From Natronococcus roseus (GTDB lineage Archaea; Halobacteriota; Halobacteria; Halobacteriales; Natrialbaceae): 64,000 nt of DNA. A program made the translations under genes and the position numbers. The notes beneath the pieces are model-generated. The model made no database searches and was not told where the DNA came from. It saw only the letters and a list, made by a program, of their open reading frames with translations. Shown one piece after another: positions 1 through 7,382 of this stretch. Position 1 is the stretch's first letter; each line of letters starts with the position of its first letter. The stretch is taken from contig NZ_JBHLJR010000001.1 in NCBI RefSeq assembly GCF_043677095.1, positions 806,001-870,000 of the forward strand. Direction: 5' to 3'.

Positions 1-116
1 CCGCTGATCTCCGGCCCGTCGCCGTCATCGCCCTCGTCGCTACTGGTGCAGCCGGCGAGGCCGATCGTCGCACCCCCGCCAACTCCGGCGAGTATCTCGC
101 GGCGATGTATCGACAT
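1..116 (-). CDS. Tat-exported lipoprotein, N-terminal fragment
   Basis: The reading frame starts at the ATG at 116 and runs off the left edge, so only 38 codons are visible. The visible peptide has a twin arginine (HRREIL), a short Gly/Ala-rich hydrophobic stretch and the lipobox LAGC, then an Asp/Glu/Gly-rich linker. This is the standard architecture of haloarchaeal substrate-binding proteins and other Tat lipoproteins anchored outside the membrane. A TATA box 26 nt upstream fits leaderless transcription. The function of the mature domain lies outside the window and cannot be assigned. Confidence 0.75.
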   Translation of the reverse strand, partial: MSIHRREILAGVGGGATIGLAGCTSSDEGDDGDGPEIS

Positions 117-138
117 GGATACTTCGTCGGACGCTCAG

Positions 139-145
139 TATAAAT
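139..145 (-). promoter_or_regulatory. TATA box of the lipoprotein gene
   Basis: On the minus strand the sequence reads ATTTATA, centred about 26 nt upstream of the ATG at 116. That is the expected distance from an archaeal TATA box to the transcription start, so the mRNA is probably leaderless. The assignment rests on sequence and spacing only. Confidence 0.5.
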
Positions 146-350
146 GGGTTTCGAAGGTTGGTTTACTCGACTCCGCTATACCCGAAAATACACTTTGACA
201 TAACCATTTTTGGTTTCCAGCGAAGATGGGACGTACGGTGTTCCCTCTCGGGAGTTGGACTCTATCGGCCCGTACGGACGGATCGATCGCGGAGCGCTGG
301 CCGACGAAATCGCGAACCAGTGAGCAAAGTGTACGGGCCGAGGACAAGCC

Positions 351-656
351 CTACACCCAGGGAAACAGCGTGCGCCGGATCCGGCGAAGCAGCGACGATC
401 CCTCGTGTCGGACCTCGAGGACGGTTCCGTCCGCATCGAAGACGACCTCGTCGGCGGGGAGTTGCTCCCCGTCGGGGAGTGTGATCCGACGGTCGGCTTC
501 CGGAACCGTTCCGCCGCTGCTGGCGCCGAACAGCGACGCCGAACGAAGGGAGGGTTCGGGGACCGGTTCGCTGTACTCGATGACGTACACCGTCGTCCCG
601 TCGTCGGTCGTCCGCTCCCAGTCGACGATCTCTCGAGTCGGCCCCGTCCCGATCAT
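351..656 (-). CDS. Small haloarchaeal protein of unknown function (101 aa)
   Basis: I start this gene at the ATG at 656 because the upstream continuation of the frame is Arg/Ser/Pro-rich and looks like a shadow frame, whereas the 101 residues from here are acidic and normal for a haloarchaeon. No signal peptide or membrane segment is evident. The middle holds alternating hydrophobic segments (TTVYVIEYSE, ADEVVFDADGTVLEV) suggesting a small beta-rich fold, and the C-terminus is basic (LLRRIRRTLF). I do not recognise the family. The next gene upstream, also on the minus strand, starts about 290 nt away and ends 47 nt from this start, so the two may be cotranscribed. Confidence 0.6.
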   Translation of the reverse strand: MIGTGPTREIVDWERTTDDGTTVYVIEYSEPVPEPSLRSASLFGASSGGTVPEADRRITLPDGEQLPADEVVFDADGTVLEVRHEGSSLLRRIRRTLFPWV

Positions 657-703
657 GTAGCGGTGAGGTCCCGTCGCCTGGGAGGAATAGGTATCGGTCG
701 GCC

Positions 704-949
704 TCAGCGCTCGAGGTCGGCCTCGAGCCGCCGTCGACGGAAGCGGGCGGCGTGGTGGTCCGTCGCGACGACCGCGAACGCGACCATGACGACGGCAAAC
801 GAGAGGGTGATCGTCGGCGGGAGATCGTTGCGGTAGCCGTTGGCGAGCTGGCCGGCCGCGAGAACGAGCGGGGCGACCGAAAGCAGGACGCTGGTTGCCG
901 GTTCGGTACGGAACAGTTCGCGAAACGACGGGCGTCGGCGTGAGGCCAT
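704..949 (-). CDS. Small two-helix membrane protein (81 aa)
   Basis: Two hydrophobic segments at about residues 18-38 and 45-63 are separated by a short polar loop and flanked by Arg-rich ends (MASRRR at the N-terminus, RFRRRR near the C-terminus), which suggests a hairpin with both ends inside. No motif identifies a function. The gene ends 47 nt before the next minus-strand ORF and is divergent from the 183-aa gene starting at 1069. Confidence 0.55.
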   Translation of the reverse strand: MASRRRPSFRELFRTEPATSVLLSVAPLVLAAGQLANGYRNDLPPTITLSFAVVMVAFAVVATDHHAARFRRRRLEADLER

Positions 950-1068
950 GGGAACTCGGCGGTTGCGTGTGCTGTCGGGAGCGCGATGGTATGCCTTTCG
1001 GTTCCCCGCCGATCCGACGTCTCGAGGTAACCGATACGTTCATTCTGCCCGCGCGACAAGCGTTCCCT

Positions 1069-1620
1069 ATGCGGATTCGCGAGTGGCAGGACGTGCTCGA
1101 GGACGTCACCGAGCGCAGCGTCGACCCCGAGGACTGGCGAGCCGTCGCCGGCGACCGCGCGGGCGGCGTCGGCGAGGACATGTACCTCGCACATCCCCGG
1201 GCGGGAGTCTTCTTCCTCAAGACGTACGCGAAAAACCCCTTCAAGGTCCGGGGCGTCGGGACGAAGGTAGCCCGCAGTCTCGACGACGAGATCGGCTCCT
1301 TCCTGCCCGACGACGAGTCGGGCGGGCGCTTTGCGGTCCAGTCGCCGCCGGAGGACGCAGACCACGCCGAGACGGTCTCGAAACGGCTCGAGACCGTCCT
1401 CGAGACCCACTCTGACGCGCCGACCCGACCGCAGGACCTGTTCGACGACGTGATGGACGCCCTCGAGAGCCCCGCGTTCGGACCGATGGCCTACGACCAG
1501 TACGACCGGCCCGACGAACTCGAGGACCTCTCGGATCGGTTCGAGGAGGCCGACGAGCTGCTGAGCGCCGAACTCGACGACCTCATCGAGACCGACGAGG
1601 TCGATCGCGGCTTCATGTGA
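1069..1620 (+). CDS. Conserved-looking haloarchaeal cytosolic protein (183 aa), function unknown
   Basis: The start at 1069 begins MRIREWQDVLEDV; upstream extension of the frame is Arg/Pro-rich and unlike haloarchaeal coding sequence. The protein is highly acidic with no signal peptide or membrane segment. Residues 40-65 (EDMYLAHPRAGVFFLKTYAK) look like a folded core that may bind a ligand or nucleotide, while the C-terminal half is helical and Glu/Asp-rich. I cannot name a family. It is followed after 61 nt by an NTF2-like gene in the same direction. Confidence 0.6.
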   Translation: MRIREWQDVLEDVTERSVDPEDWRAVAGDRAGGVGEDMYLAHPRAGVFFLKTYAKNPFKVRGVGTKVARSLDDEIGSFLPDDESGGRFAVQSPPEDADHAETVSKRLETVLETHSDAPTRPQDLFDDVMDALESPAFGPMAYDQYDRPDELEDLSDRFEEADELLSAELDDLIETDEVDRGFM

Positions 1621-1681
1621 GTTTGCGGGCCTGCGACTGCGTCCGATGAGCCTTTGACGACTGACTCCGACAGCCTACGGT

Positions 1682-2107
1682 ATGAGCGACAAAGCCGCGG
1701 CCGTCGTCCGCGAGTACTACGAGGCCCTCCGACAAGGTGAGCCCCTGCCGCCGTACTTCCTCGAGGACGCCTCGACGACGAAGTTCGGGATCAGCGAGGC
1801 AGCCTTCGGGTACGACGCTGTCGCCGACGCTCTCGAGAGCCAGACCGAGACGACCACCGACTGGAGCGTCGAGAGCCACGGCCTCTCGATCAACGAGGAC
1901 GGAGGGTACGCCACGTTCGTCGACGAGGTGACGATGGCCTGGACCGACACCGAAGCCGGGACCGATCGTCGGTTCGACACTCGCTGGAGCGGAACGCTGG
2001 TTCGTCCCGAGGTCGTCGAGTCGGGATCGAAGGCCGTCGACGCGGGCGACGATGCCTCCCCGTGGCTGTTCCGGACGATGCACGTCAGCACGGCCGACGA
2101 GCTATGA
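1682..2107 (+). CDS. NTF2-like / SnoaL-like fold protein (141 aa)
   Basis: The N-terminus (AAAVVREYYEALRQGEP) is the first helix typical of the SnoaL/DUF4440 branch of the NTF2-like superfamily, and the length (141 aa) and pattern of beta strands ending in WLFRTMHVS fit one such domain. Members are cone-shaped proteins that may be small-molecule isomerases, hydrolases or ligand-binding accessory proteins. No catalytic residue set is clear, so the substrate is unknown. The stop codon overlaps the next start (ATGA), implying translational coupling to the small membrane protein downstream. Confidence 0.65.
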   Translation: MSDKAAAVVREYYEALRQGEPLPPYFLEDASTTKFGISEAAFGYDAVADALESQTETTTDWSVESHGLSINEDGGYATFVDEVTMAWTDTEAGTDRRFDTRWSGTLVRPEVVESGSKAVDAGDDASPWLFRTMHVSTADEL

Positions 2108-2325
2108 GTCGGCGGCGGGGCCCCGACCGTCGATCACCGCAGTCTAGCGTGGTGACGAGTCCGTCGACTCGAGCGGGAATCGCGTTCGTCCTGCTCGTTG
2201 GACTCTCGAGCGGACTGATCGCGCTCCACGGCGAGGCGTCGCCGACGGAGATCGGAACGGCGATCGGCATCGGGCTGGTCGCTGGAAGCGGGCTGCTCTG
2301 GTACCTCCACTGGATCGTGGCGTAG
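2104..2325 (+). CDS. Small membrane protein (73 aa), coupled to the NTF2-like gene
   Basis: The ATG overlaps the upstream stop by 4 nt (ATGA). After a basic, Ser-rich N-terminus (about 24 residues), two hydrophobic helices cover residues 24-41 and 49-72. The translation is clean to a stop at 2325. No functional motif is visible; the overlap suggests that it is made with the NTF2-like protein, perhaps as a membrane partner, but that is inference. Confidence 0.55.
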   Translation: MSRRRGPDRRSPQSSVVTSPSTRAGIAFVLLVGLSSGLIALHGEASPTEIGTAIGIGLVAGSGLLWYLHWIVA

Positions 2326-2343
2326 AAGAGCTGATCGGAGGCG

Positions 2344-3300
2344 TCAGCGACCCATTCGCTGGATCCACAGCCCCGGTGAGTCGAGCTCGTCCTGGGTCGG
2401 GAGGTTTTCGGGTCGGTCCCAGACCCGACTCGCGGTCTCGACGTCCCGCACCGCGACGACGTGTTCGAAGAAGTTCTTTCCGCGCTCGTACTGGCGTTCC
2501 TTTAGGCCGAGTCCGAGCAGCCGACGGAACAGCCGCTGCAGGGGGCTCCGGCCCTGCCGTCGCTCGTCGAGTTTCCGCCGGAGGTCCTCGTACTCGTCGT
2601 CGAAGGCGTGATCCATCAGCAGCTCCGCGTAGCCCTCGACGACGGTCATCGCCGCGTCGAGATCCTTGAACGCCGCCTTGTTGAACGACCCCGTCGAGAG
2701 GTCCGCGATTCCGTCCTGCATCCGCTCCTCGAGATGCTCCGAGAGCCACGGCGCCGCGCCGAACTCGGCGGCGTGAGTCACCTCGTGGAAGGCGATCCAG
2801 CGGCGGAACCGGTCGACGTCGACCTCGAGGGCGTCGGCCGCCTTGTGGATGTTCGGGCGGACGAAGTACAGCGCGTGGTCCTCGGAGGGCGTGTCCGCGA
2901 GCAACAACGGGTCGTACTGACCCAGCACGTTCCGTCCCAGAAACGCCAGCAACACCGTCATCGTTCCGGTGTTGATCGTCCGGGCAGCGCCCGGGAAGGC
3001 GCTCGCAGGGGTCTCGAGGGCGCCCATTACCCGTTCGAACGTCTCAACGTTGGCGTCGATCCAGTGGTGGCGGTTCTGGATCTCGACGGTGTCGGGGACG
3101 TCGAACTCCGCGCCCGAGACCGCCCGGACGGCCGCGCGAGCCTCGCGAACGTCGCGGGCGTAGGCCTCCCGCTCGCCGGGCTCGAGCTCGAGCGATCCGG
3201 GGTCGGTCGCCGCCTTGGCACCCTCGGCGGCCGACTGCCAGTCGATCACGCTGTCGCCGGAGGCGCCGGCGACCGCGCGGGCACTACGATAGAGATTCAC
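2344..3300 (-). CDS. Zincin-like metalloprotease family protein (DUF2342-type)
   Basis: The protein (318 aa) carries the zinc-binding motif HEVTHAAEF (HExxH) preceded by a hydrophobic helix (RRWIAFHEVTHA) and a downstream Glu-rich helix containing VVEGYAELLMDH, the pattern of the zincin family often annotated as coenzyme-F420-biosynthesis-associated. Actual proteolysis is unproven for the family. I chose the GTG at 3300 (MNLYRSARAVAG) because the conserved-looking sequence begins there; a TTG at 3327 would add nine residues. The C-terminal part (RGKNFFEHVVAVRDVE) continues the domain. It is convergent with the small membrane gene ending at 2325 and has no obvious operon partner. Confidence 0.8.
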   Translation of the reverse strand: MNLYRSARAVAGASGDSVIDWQSAAEGAKAATDPGSLELEPGEREAYARDVREARAAVRAVSGAEFDVPDTVEIQNRHHWIDANVETFERVMGALETPASAFPGAARTINTGTMTVLLAFLGRNVLGQYDPLLLADTPSEDHALYFVRPNIHKAADALEVDVDRFRRWIAFHEVTHAAEFGAAPWLSEHLEERMQDGIADLSTGSFNKAAFKDLDAAMTVVEGYAELLMDHAFDDEYEDLRRKLDERRQGRSPLQRLFRRLLGLGLKERQYERGKNFFEHVVAVRDVETASRVWDRPENLPTQDELDSPGLWIQRMGR

Positions 3301-3501
3301 GGCGTGAGCTACGGGCAGCGAACGCAAAAGGGTTCGGCTCGCCTACTCGCGGTCCAAGAGCGCGGCTCGGGCGTCCCGGTGACAGGCGGTTGGAGTCTGG
3401 TTTCAGCGTTCAAACGATCCTCAAAACAGGATCGGAGGGTTCGGTAACGACATGTGCGTATGGAACGGAGAGGAATACGCCGAGCGAAGCGAGGCGTTTC
3501 A

Positions 3502-3540
3502 CCGACGGCGAGCCCCGTGGGCGAGCCGTCGGCCTTTTTT
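3502..3540 (+). terminator. Hairpin followed by T6
   Basis: CCGACGGC at 3502-3509 pairs with GCCGTCGG at 3525-3532, an 8-bp perfect stem with a GC-rich loop, followed by CC and six T residues (3535-3540). This looks like a plus-strand intrinsic terminator, but no plus-strand gene ends just upstream, so it may instead be part of a dispersed element. Confidence 0.4.
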
Positions 3541-3566
3541 CATCGAAGTTTTTTGCCGGGGGTTGA

Positions 3567-3588
3567 GGCTGACGCCTCGGCGTCAGCC
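3567..3588. repeat. Perfect 10-bp inverted repeat
   Basis: GGCTGACGCC (3567-3576) and GGCGTCAGCC (3579-3588) are exact reverse complements separated by TC. The symmetry could form a hairpin on either strand or serve as a protein-binding site. It is flanked by T-rich sequence on the left and an A7 run on the right (3601 onward), giving a terminator-like appearance on both strands. Confidence 0.55.
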
Positions 3589-3716
3589 GATGCCCTCGGT
3601 AAAAAAAGTTCGCTACACGTACCGCGAGTTTCATACCTCACACTGAATAACGAAACCGTGCTACCAACCACCCATTAGTAACATAACAACTTGCCCGTAC
3701 GGGACAGACGGCCACT

Positions 3717-3899
3717 ATGGTTCGAACACGAATCGTCGGATTGGGATTGGTCCTCGCGACCGGACTCCTCCTCTGGACGACGACTCGAGTCAGCGGCTAC
3801 GAACGACAGGTCCTCTCCGCGCTGCTGACGATGGGCGTCGCGCTCGCCGCCGTCGTCGTCCTCTTTCGCTCGCTCGAGCGCGTCGATACACGCGAGTAA
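3717..3899 (+). CDS. Small two-helix membrane protein (60 aa)
   Basis: The frame opens MVRTRIVGLGLVLATG and contains two hydrophobic segments (about residues 6-21 and 33-51) linked by a short polar loop, with charged ends. Such tiny hairpin proteins are common in haloarchaea. No motif assigns a role. It converges on the ABC exporter genes, with 35 nt between the stop codons. Confidence 0.5.
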   Translation: MVRTRIVGLGLVLATGLLLWTTTRVSGYERQVLSALLTMGVALAAVVVLFRSLERVDTRE

Positions 3900-3934
3900 C
3901 TCGCTCGAGCGACGCCGACGCTGGATCTCCCTGT

Positions 3935-4726
3935 TCACTCGGTTTCGGTCGTCACCTCGAGAAAGACGTCCTCGAGCGTCGAGTCCGCCCCGGACTCCAG
4001 TCGCCCGAGGAGCTCCTCGGGCGCCCCCGACTCGACGAGCCGTCCCTCGTAGCAGATCCCGACGTCGGTCGCGATCCGTTCGACGACGGGGAGGACGTGC
4101 GTCGAGAGGAAGACGGTCGTCCCGTTCGCCGCCAGCCCCGTCAGCAGCTCTCGAACCGTACGCACGGCCCGCGGGTCCAGCCCGGAGGTCGGCTCGTCCA
4201 GGAAGACCACGTCGGGGTCGGAGAGGATCGCCTGGATGAGCCCCGTCTTCTGGCGCATTCCCTTCGAGTACGTGACGATCCGGTCGTCGGCGTCCTCGGC
4301 GAGCTCGAGTCGCTCGAGCAGTTCGTCCAGCCGACCCTCGAACTCGTCGAGGCTCATTCCGCAGAGCCCGCCGTAGTACTCGAGTTGCTCGCGGGCCGTG
4401 AGCTGTTCGGCGATCGGCGGCGACTCGGGGAGGTAGCCGATGCGGTCGACCAGCGACTTGCGATCCGAGATCGGGACGCCCGCGACGGTCCCGGAACCGC
4501 TCGTCGGGGTCGCCAGCGCGGTTAGCAGTCGAATCGTCGTCGTCTTGCCAGCGCCGTTCGGGCCGAGAAAGCCGTAGATCGAACCGGGGTCGACCTCGAG
4601 CGTGAGGTCGTCGACGGCGATCGTGTCGCCGTAGCGCTTCGTGAGGGCGTTCGCGACGATGGCAGGTTCGCCGTTCGGATCGTCGCTCGGATCGTCGGAG
4701 GTGTCATCGTTCGATTGCCGTGTCAT
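3935..4726 (-). CDS. ABC exporter ATP-binding subunit (263 aa)
   Basis: A single nucleotide-binding domain of the ABC-2/drug-type subfamily: Walker A GPNGAGKTTT, Q-loop region (GYLPESPPI), signature-like TYSKGMRQK, Walker B VVFLDEPTSGLD and switch His in STHVLPVVE. The signature YSKGMRQK is the variant usual in CcmA/NatA-type exporters. The start at 4726 (MTRQSNDDTSDD) gives an acidic low-complexity N-terminus; the frame is open further upstream but that sequence is basic shadow and overlaps the permease. It lies 2 nt downstream of the permease gene stop, so both are one operon. Substrate unknown. Confidence 0.88.
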   Translation of the reverse strand: MTRQSNDDTSDDPSDDPNGEPAIVANALTKRYGDTIAVDDLTLEVDPGSIYGFLGPNGAGKTTTIRLLTALATPTSGSGTVAGVPISDRKSLVDRIGYLPESPPIAEQLTAREQLEYYGGLCGMSLDEFEGRLDELLERLELAEDADDRIVTYSKGMRQKTGLIQAILSDPDVVFLDEPTSGLDPRAVRTVRELLTGLAANGTTVFLSTHVLPVVERIATDVGICYEGRLVESGAPEELLGRLESGADSTLEDVFLEVTTETE

Positions 4727-4728
4727 AG

Positions 4729-6375
4729 TTACTCGAGTCGGTAGTCGCGGTAGCGTTCGACCGCGACTCGAAACGCGAGCCTCGAGACGCCGACCGCGAG
4801 GACGATCGTACAGCACAGTGCGCCGAGGCGGACGGCCAGGGTCGGAACGCCGAGGGCGGACACCCGCTCGTAGACCCACCGGGCGTTCCCGAGAAACGCC
4901 GGGAGCGCGACGAGCGAGACGATCCCAAAGGTTTTCGCCAGTCCCGAAAACGCTCCCCAGCCCGGTTCCGAGTACACCGGTCCGTCGGTGAAGAAGCCGG
5001 GGACGGCCACGAGATCAGCGCGGTCGACGTCCAGCTCGACCGCAGCGTTGACCGTCGCGGTACACGCACAGAGCGCGATCCCGGTGAGCGCGAGTCCGAA
5101 CGTCTCGACGAGACTCGCGTCGCTGACGATCCCGAGCGGAACGACCACGAGAACGACGAGCGGAACGCCGAGCAGGAGGCTCGCGAGAACCAGTCCCCCG
5201 ACGAACTGCCGTCCTCGGACCGTCGTGAGCAGCATCGGGAGAACCCGATAGGCACTGCCGATTGCCTCGGCGGTGAAGACGATCCCCGCGGCTACGCCGA
5301 GGCCGAACACCACCAGCAGGAACCCGGGCGCACCGAGCAGGGCGCCGAACACCGGCAGCCCGACCAGGGCCACGAACAGGAGGACGTACCCCGTCGACAG
5401 CAGTCCTCGAGGAGCGCGTCGCTCCGCGAGCAACCGCTCCCGGGCGACGGTGAGCGTCGGTTGCGAAACGAAGTCACCTAGTAGACGTTCCAGTCGGCCG
5501 CCGCTGGCCAGCGAGCGCGAGTGCGATCGAGACGAGGTCGGCGAGCGCGTCGAACCGACGGGTTGGGTCACCCAGAGACGCCTGACGACGGTGGTCGTCA
5601 GTCCCAGCAACGCCGGAACGACGACCGCGACGGCGCCGACCGCGGCCAGCGCGCGAAGCGGTTCGACCTCGGCAGTCCCACCGGCCCCCAGAAACGCGAG
5701 GTCGACCAGCAGCGCCAGCGGCAGCCACTCGAGCCACGCTCCCAGCTCAGTAGCTGACACCGACAGCTCCCGGAGAAGGAACCAGAGCGCCACGAGCGGC
5801 ATCCAGCCGAACAGGACGAGTAGGTTCCGGTACAGGCCGCCCCGCGCCAGTCGGCGACCGACGAGCGAGCCCGCGAGCCTGCCCGCAACGCCGACCGCGA
5901 CGGCCAGCACGGCGAGCGCTGCGATCGCGGTGGCGGCGGAGAGGGCGAGAGCCGGTGTTCCAGCACCGAGCGCGAGCCCCGAGGCGACGCCGACGGTCGG
6001 AAGCGCGATCGCGACGCCGACTCGAGCGAACACGAACGATACCAGCCCGAGGACGGCGCTCCGCACGTGAACTGCGGTCAGCAACGCGTCGGGAGACAGT
6101 CCCTCGAAACGTCTGTGGGTCAGCGAGGCGCTGCGGACGACGATCCAGCCGAACGCGAGCGTCGCCGCGAGCGACCCGACGGCGGTGGGTGCCGTCTCCG
6201 TTACAGCCAGCTCGCGGCCCACGATCCACGCACCCGAACCGAGGACGACGGCGACCGCACAGTAGGTCAGGACCAGCCCGATCCGACGGCCCCTCGAGCG
6301 TCCGAACTCGCGCTCGTGTCGTCGCCACTCGATCCGAGCGATTCGCCCGCCGTCGCCGAGCCAGCCGTCGAGCAT
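4729..6375 (-). CDS. ABC exporter membrane subunit (548 aa)
   Basis: A large polytopic protein with about 12 hydrophobic segments spread over the whole length, starting at MLDGWLGDGGRIARIEWRRH, where an amphipathic N-terminal helix precedes the first membrane helix (RIGLVLTYCAVAVVLGSGAW). A basic/Ser-rich cytoplasmic loop around residue 250 (STRSPTSSRSHSRSL) splits it into two halves, consistent with a fused or duplicated ABC-2 permease. It is immediately followed by the ATP-binding subunit (2-nt gap), so the two form an exporter. No substrate-specific motif is visible. Confidence 0.75.
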   Translation of the reverse strand: MLDGWLGDGGRIARIEWRRHEREFGRSRGRRIGLVLTYCAVAVVLGSGAWIVGRELAVTETAPTAVGSLAATLAFGWIVVRSASLTHRRFEGLSPDALLTAVHVRSAVLGLVSFVFARVGVAIALPTVGVASGLALGAGTPALALSAATAIAALAVLAVAVGVAGRLAGSLVGRRLARGGLYRNLLVLFGWMPLVALWFLLRELSVSATELGAWLEWLPLALLVDLAFLGAGGTAEVEPLRALAAVGAVAVVVPALLGLTTTVVRRLWVTQPVGSTRSPTSSRSHSRSLASGGRLERLLGDFVSQPTLTVARERLLAERRAPRGLLSTGYVLLFVALVGLPVFGALLGAPGFLLVVFGLGVAAGIVFTAEAIGSAYRVLPMLLTTVRGRQFVGGLVLASLLLGVPLVVLVVVPLGIVSDASLVETFGLALTGIALCACTATVNAAVELDVDRADLVAVPGFFTDGPVYSEPGWGAFSGLAKTFGIVSLVALPAFLGNARWVYERVSALGVPTLAVRLGALCCTIVLAVGVSRLAFRVAVERYRDYRLE

Positions 6376-6487
6376 TCGATCCGTTCTCGAGCGAACGTGC
6401 AAACGCTGAACACATATCTCTTTACCCACAGCTTCCTCGAGTACGGTCGCGAAAGAACGAGAACGCGGAAAACGGTCGTCCGTTACG

Positions 6488-6829
6488 TCAGGCCTCGTCT
6501 TCGTCAGTGAGATCCTCGATCCAGCTGATCGCGGCCATCGCCTGCGGGAATCCGAGCGTCGGGATCGAGAGCGCCGCGACCTGTTTGAGCGCTTCGGGGT
6601 CGATGTCCTCGTCGAGCCCGCGCCGGACGTGGGAGTGGACGGCACCCTCGGACCCGGCGCCGATCGCGAGCGCAAGTTTGACGAGCCGCTTCGTCTCGTC
6701 GTCGATCGGGCCGGCCTCGGAGCACGCCTCGCCGAGGTCGGAGTACGCCTCCCAGACCTCGGGGTAGTCGTCTGCGAACTCGCCCGCCGTCGACGGCAGT
6801 TCGTCGGGATCGTCTATCTGATCGCCCAT
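6488..6829 (-). CDS. Carboxymuconolactone decarboxylase (AhpD-like) family protein
   Basis: The protein (113 aa) has the family layout: helix with LVKLALAIGAGSEGAVHSHVRRGL followed by EALKQVAALSIPTLGFPQAMAAI. CMD/AhpD proteins are small all-helical oligomers acting as decarboxylases or, when they carry a CxxC/H motif, as peroxidase partners. Here the position of the redox cysteines is occupied by GAVHSH: the histidine is present but no cysteine, so an AhpD-type thiol reaction is unlikely. The gene is divergent from the membrane protein at 6970. Confidence 0.85.
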   Translation of the reverse strand: MGDQIDDPDELPSTAGEFADDYPEVWEAYSDLGEACSEAGPIDDETKRLVKLALAIGAGSEGAVHSHVRRGLDEDIDPEALKQVAALSIPTLGFPQAMAAISWIEDLTDEDEA

Positions 6830-6969
6830 CTGTGTGCGAGGCGTCAGTCCGAACCGACAAGATAGTTCTGCCGGAGCCCGGACCGTGGGAATCTGCTCGC
6901 ACGGCCGGGCGATCCGCTCGAGCGAGCGGTCGCAGAACGCTTTTCTATCGACCGCCCCGACTCTCGGGT

Positions 6970-7275
6970 ATGGACGGATTCGACGTCGCAGTCGGGGCCT
7001 TCGGTCTCAGCGCGACGGCCGCGATCTTCGCGCTCGTTCACCGGGACGCGATCGGCCAGGAGATCTCCCGGCCGCGGCTGTGGGCCGCGATCGCGGCGGT
7101 CCCGTTCCTGCTCGGGGTGGGACTGTACCTGTTCGCCCCGGCGCCGATGACGGGCGTGATCATGACCGCAAACACCGGCATCGTGCTCTACACGTTCGAA
7201 CGGGAGATCGTCAACGAGGACGACGAGGGCGAGGACGAACCGGTCGAGCCCGGGACGTTGCCCCACCAGAAGTAG
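6970..7275 (+). CDS. Small three-helix membrane protein (101 aa)
   Basis: Hydrophobic segments lie at about residues 4-22, 39-57 and 61-78, followed by an acidic tail (NEDDEGEDEPVEPG). The start ATG at 6970 opens directly with the first helix. No function can be assigned. It precedes taw1 on the same strand with about 107 nt between, so a shared transcript is possible. Confidence 0.65.
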   Translation: MDGFDVAVGAFGLSATAAIFALVHRDAIGQEISRPRLWAAIAAVPFLLGVGLYLFAPAPMTGVIMTANTGIVLYTFEREIVNEDDEGEDEPVEPGTLPHQK

Positions 7276-7382
7276 CGTTACTCGCCGCCTCGCTCGTCGA
7301 GTCGGCGACGGCGTGCTGGGCCTCGAGCGAGCGAACCGACACCACACGGCTTTTGCCCGCGCCCGAGCAAGGAGGGTTCAAC

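Larger units (their letters stand above)
3301..3716. other. Gene-free interval with hairpins
   Basis: About 416 bp without a convincing gene; short open frames here are Arg/Ser-rich and unlike the neighbours. The centre (about 3470-3620) holds a GCGAAGCGAGG-like tract, two strong inverted repeats and several T or A tracts. The stretch before 3717 is AT-richer than the surroundings and probably contains the promoter of the small membrane gene. This arrangement resembles dispersed intergenic elements of haloarchaeal genomes, which I judge from memory of the pattern and cannot confirm. Confidence 0.5.

Noticed and set aside
262..1410. Long open frame on the minus strand over several small genes
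   Set aside because: Arg/Pro/Ser-rich composition, opposite to the acidic proteins of this organism, and overlap with better genes; high GC makes such shadows common.
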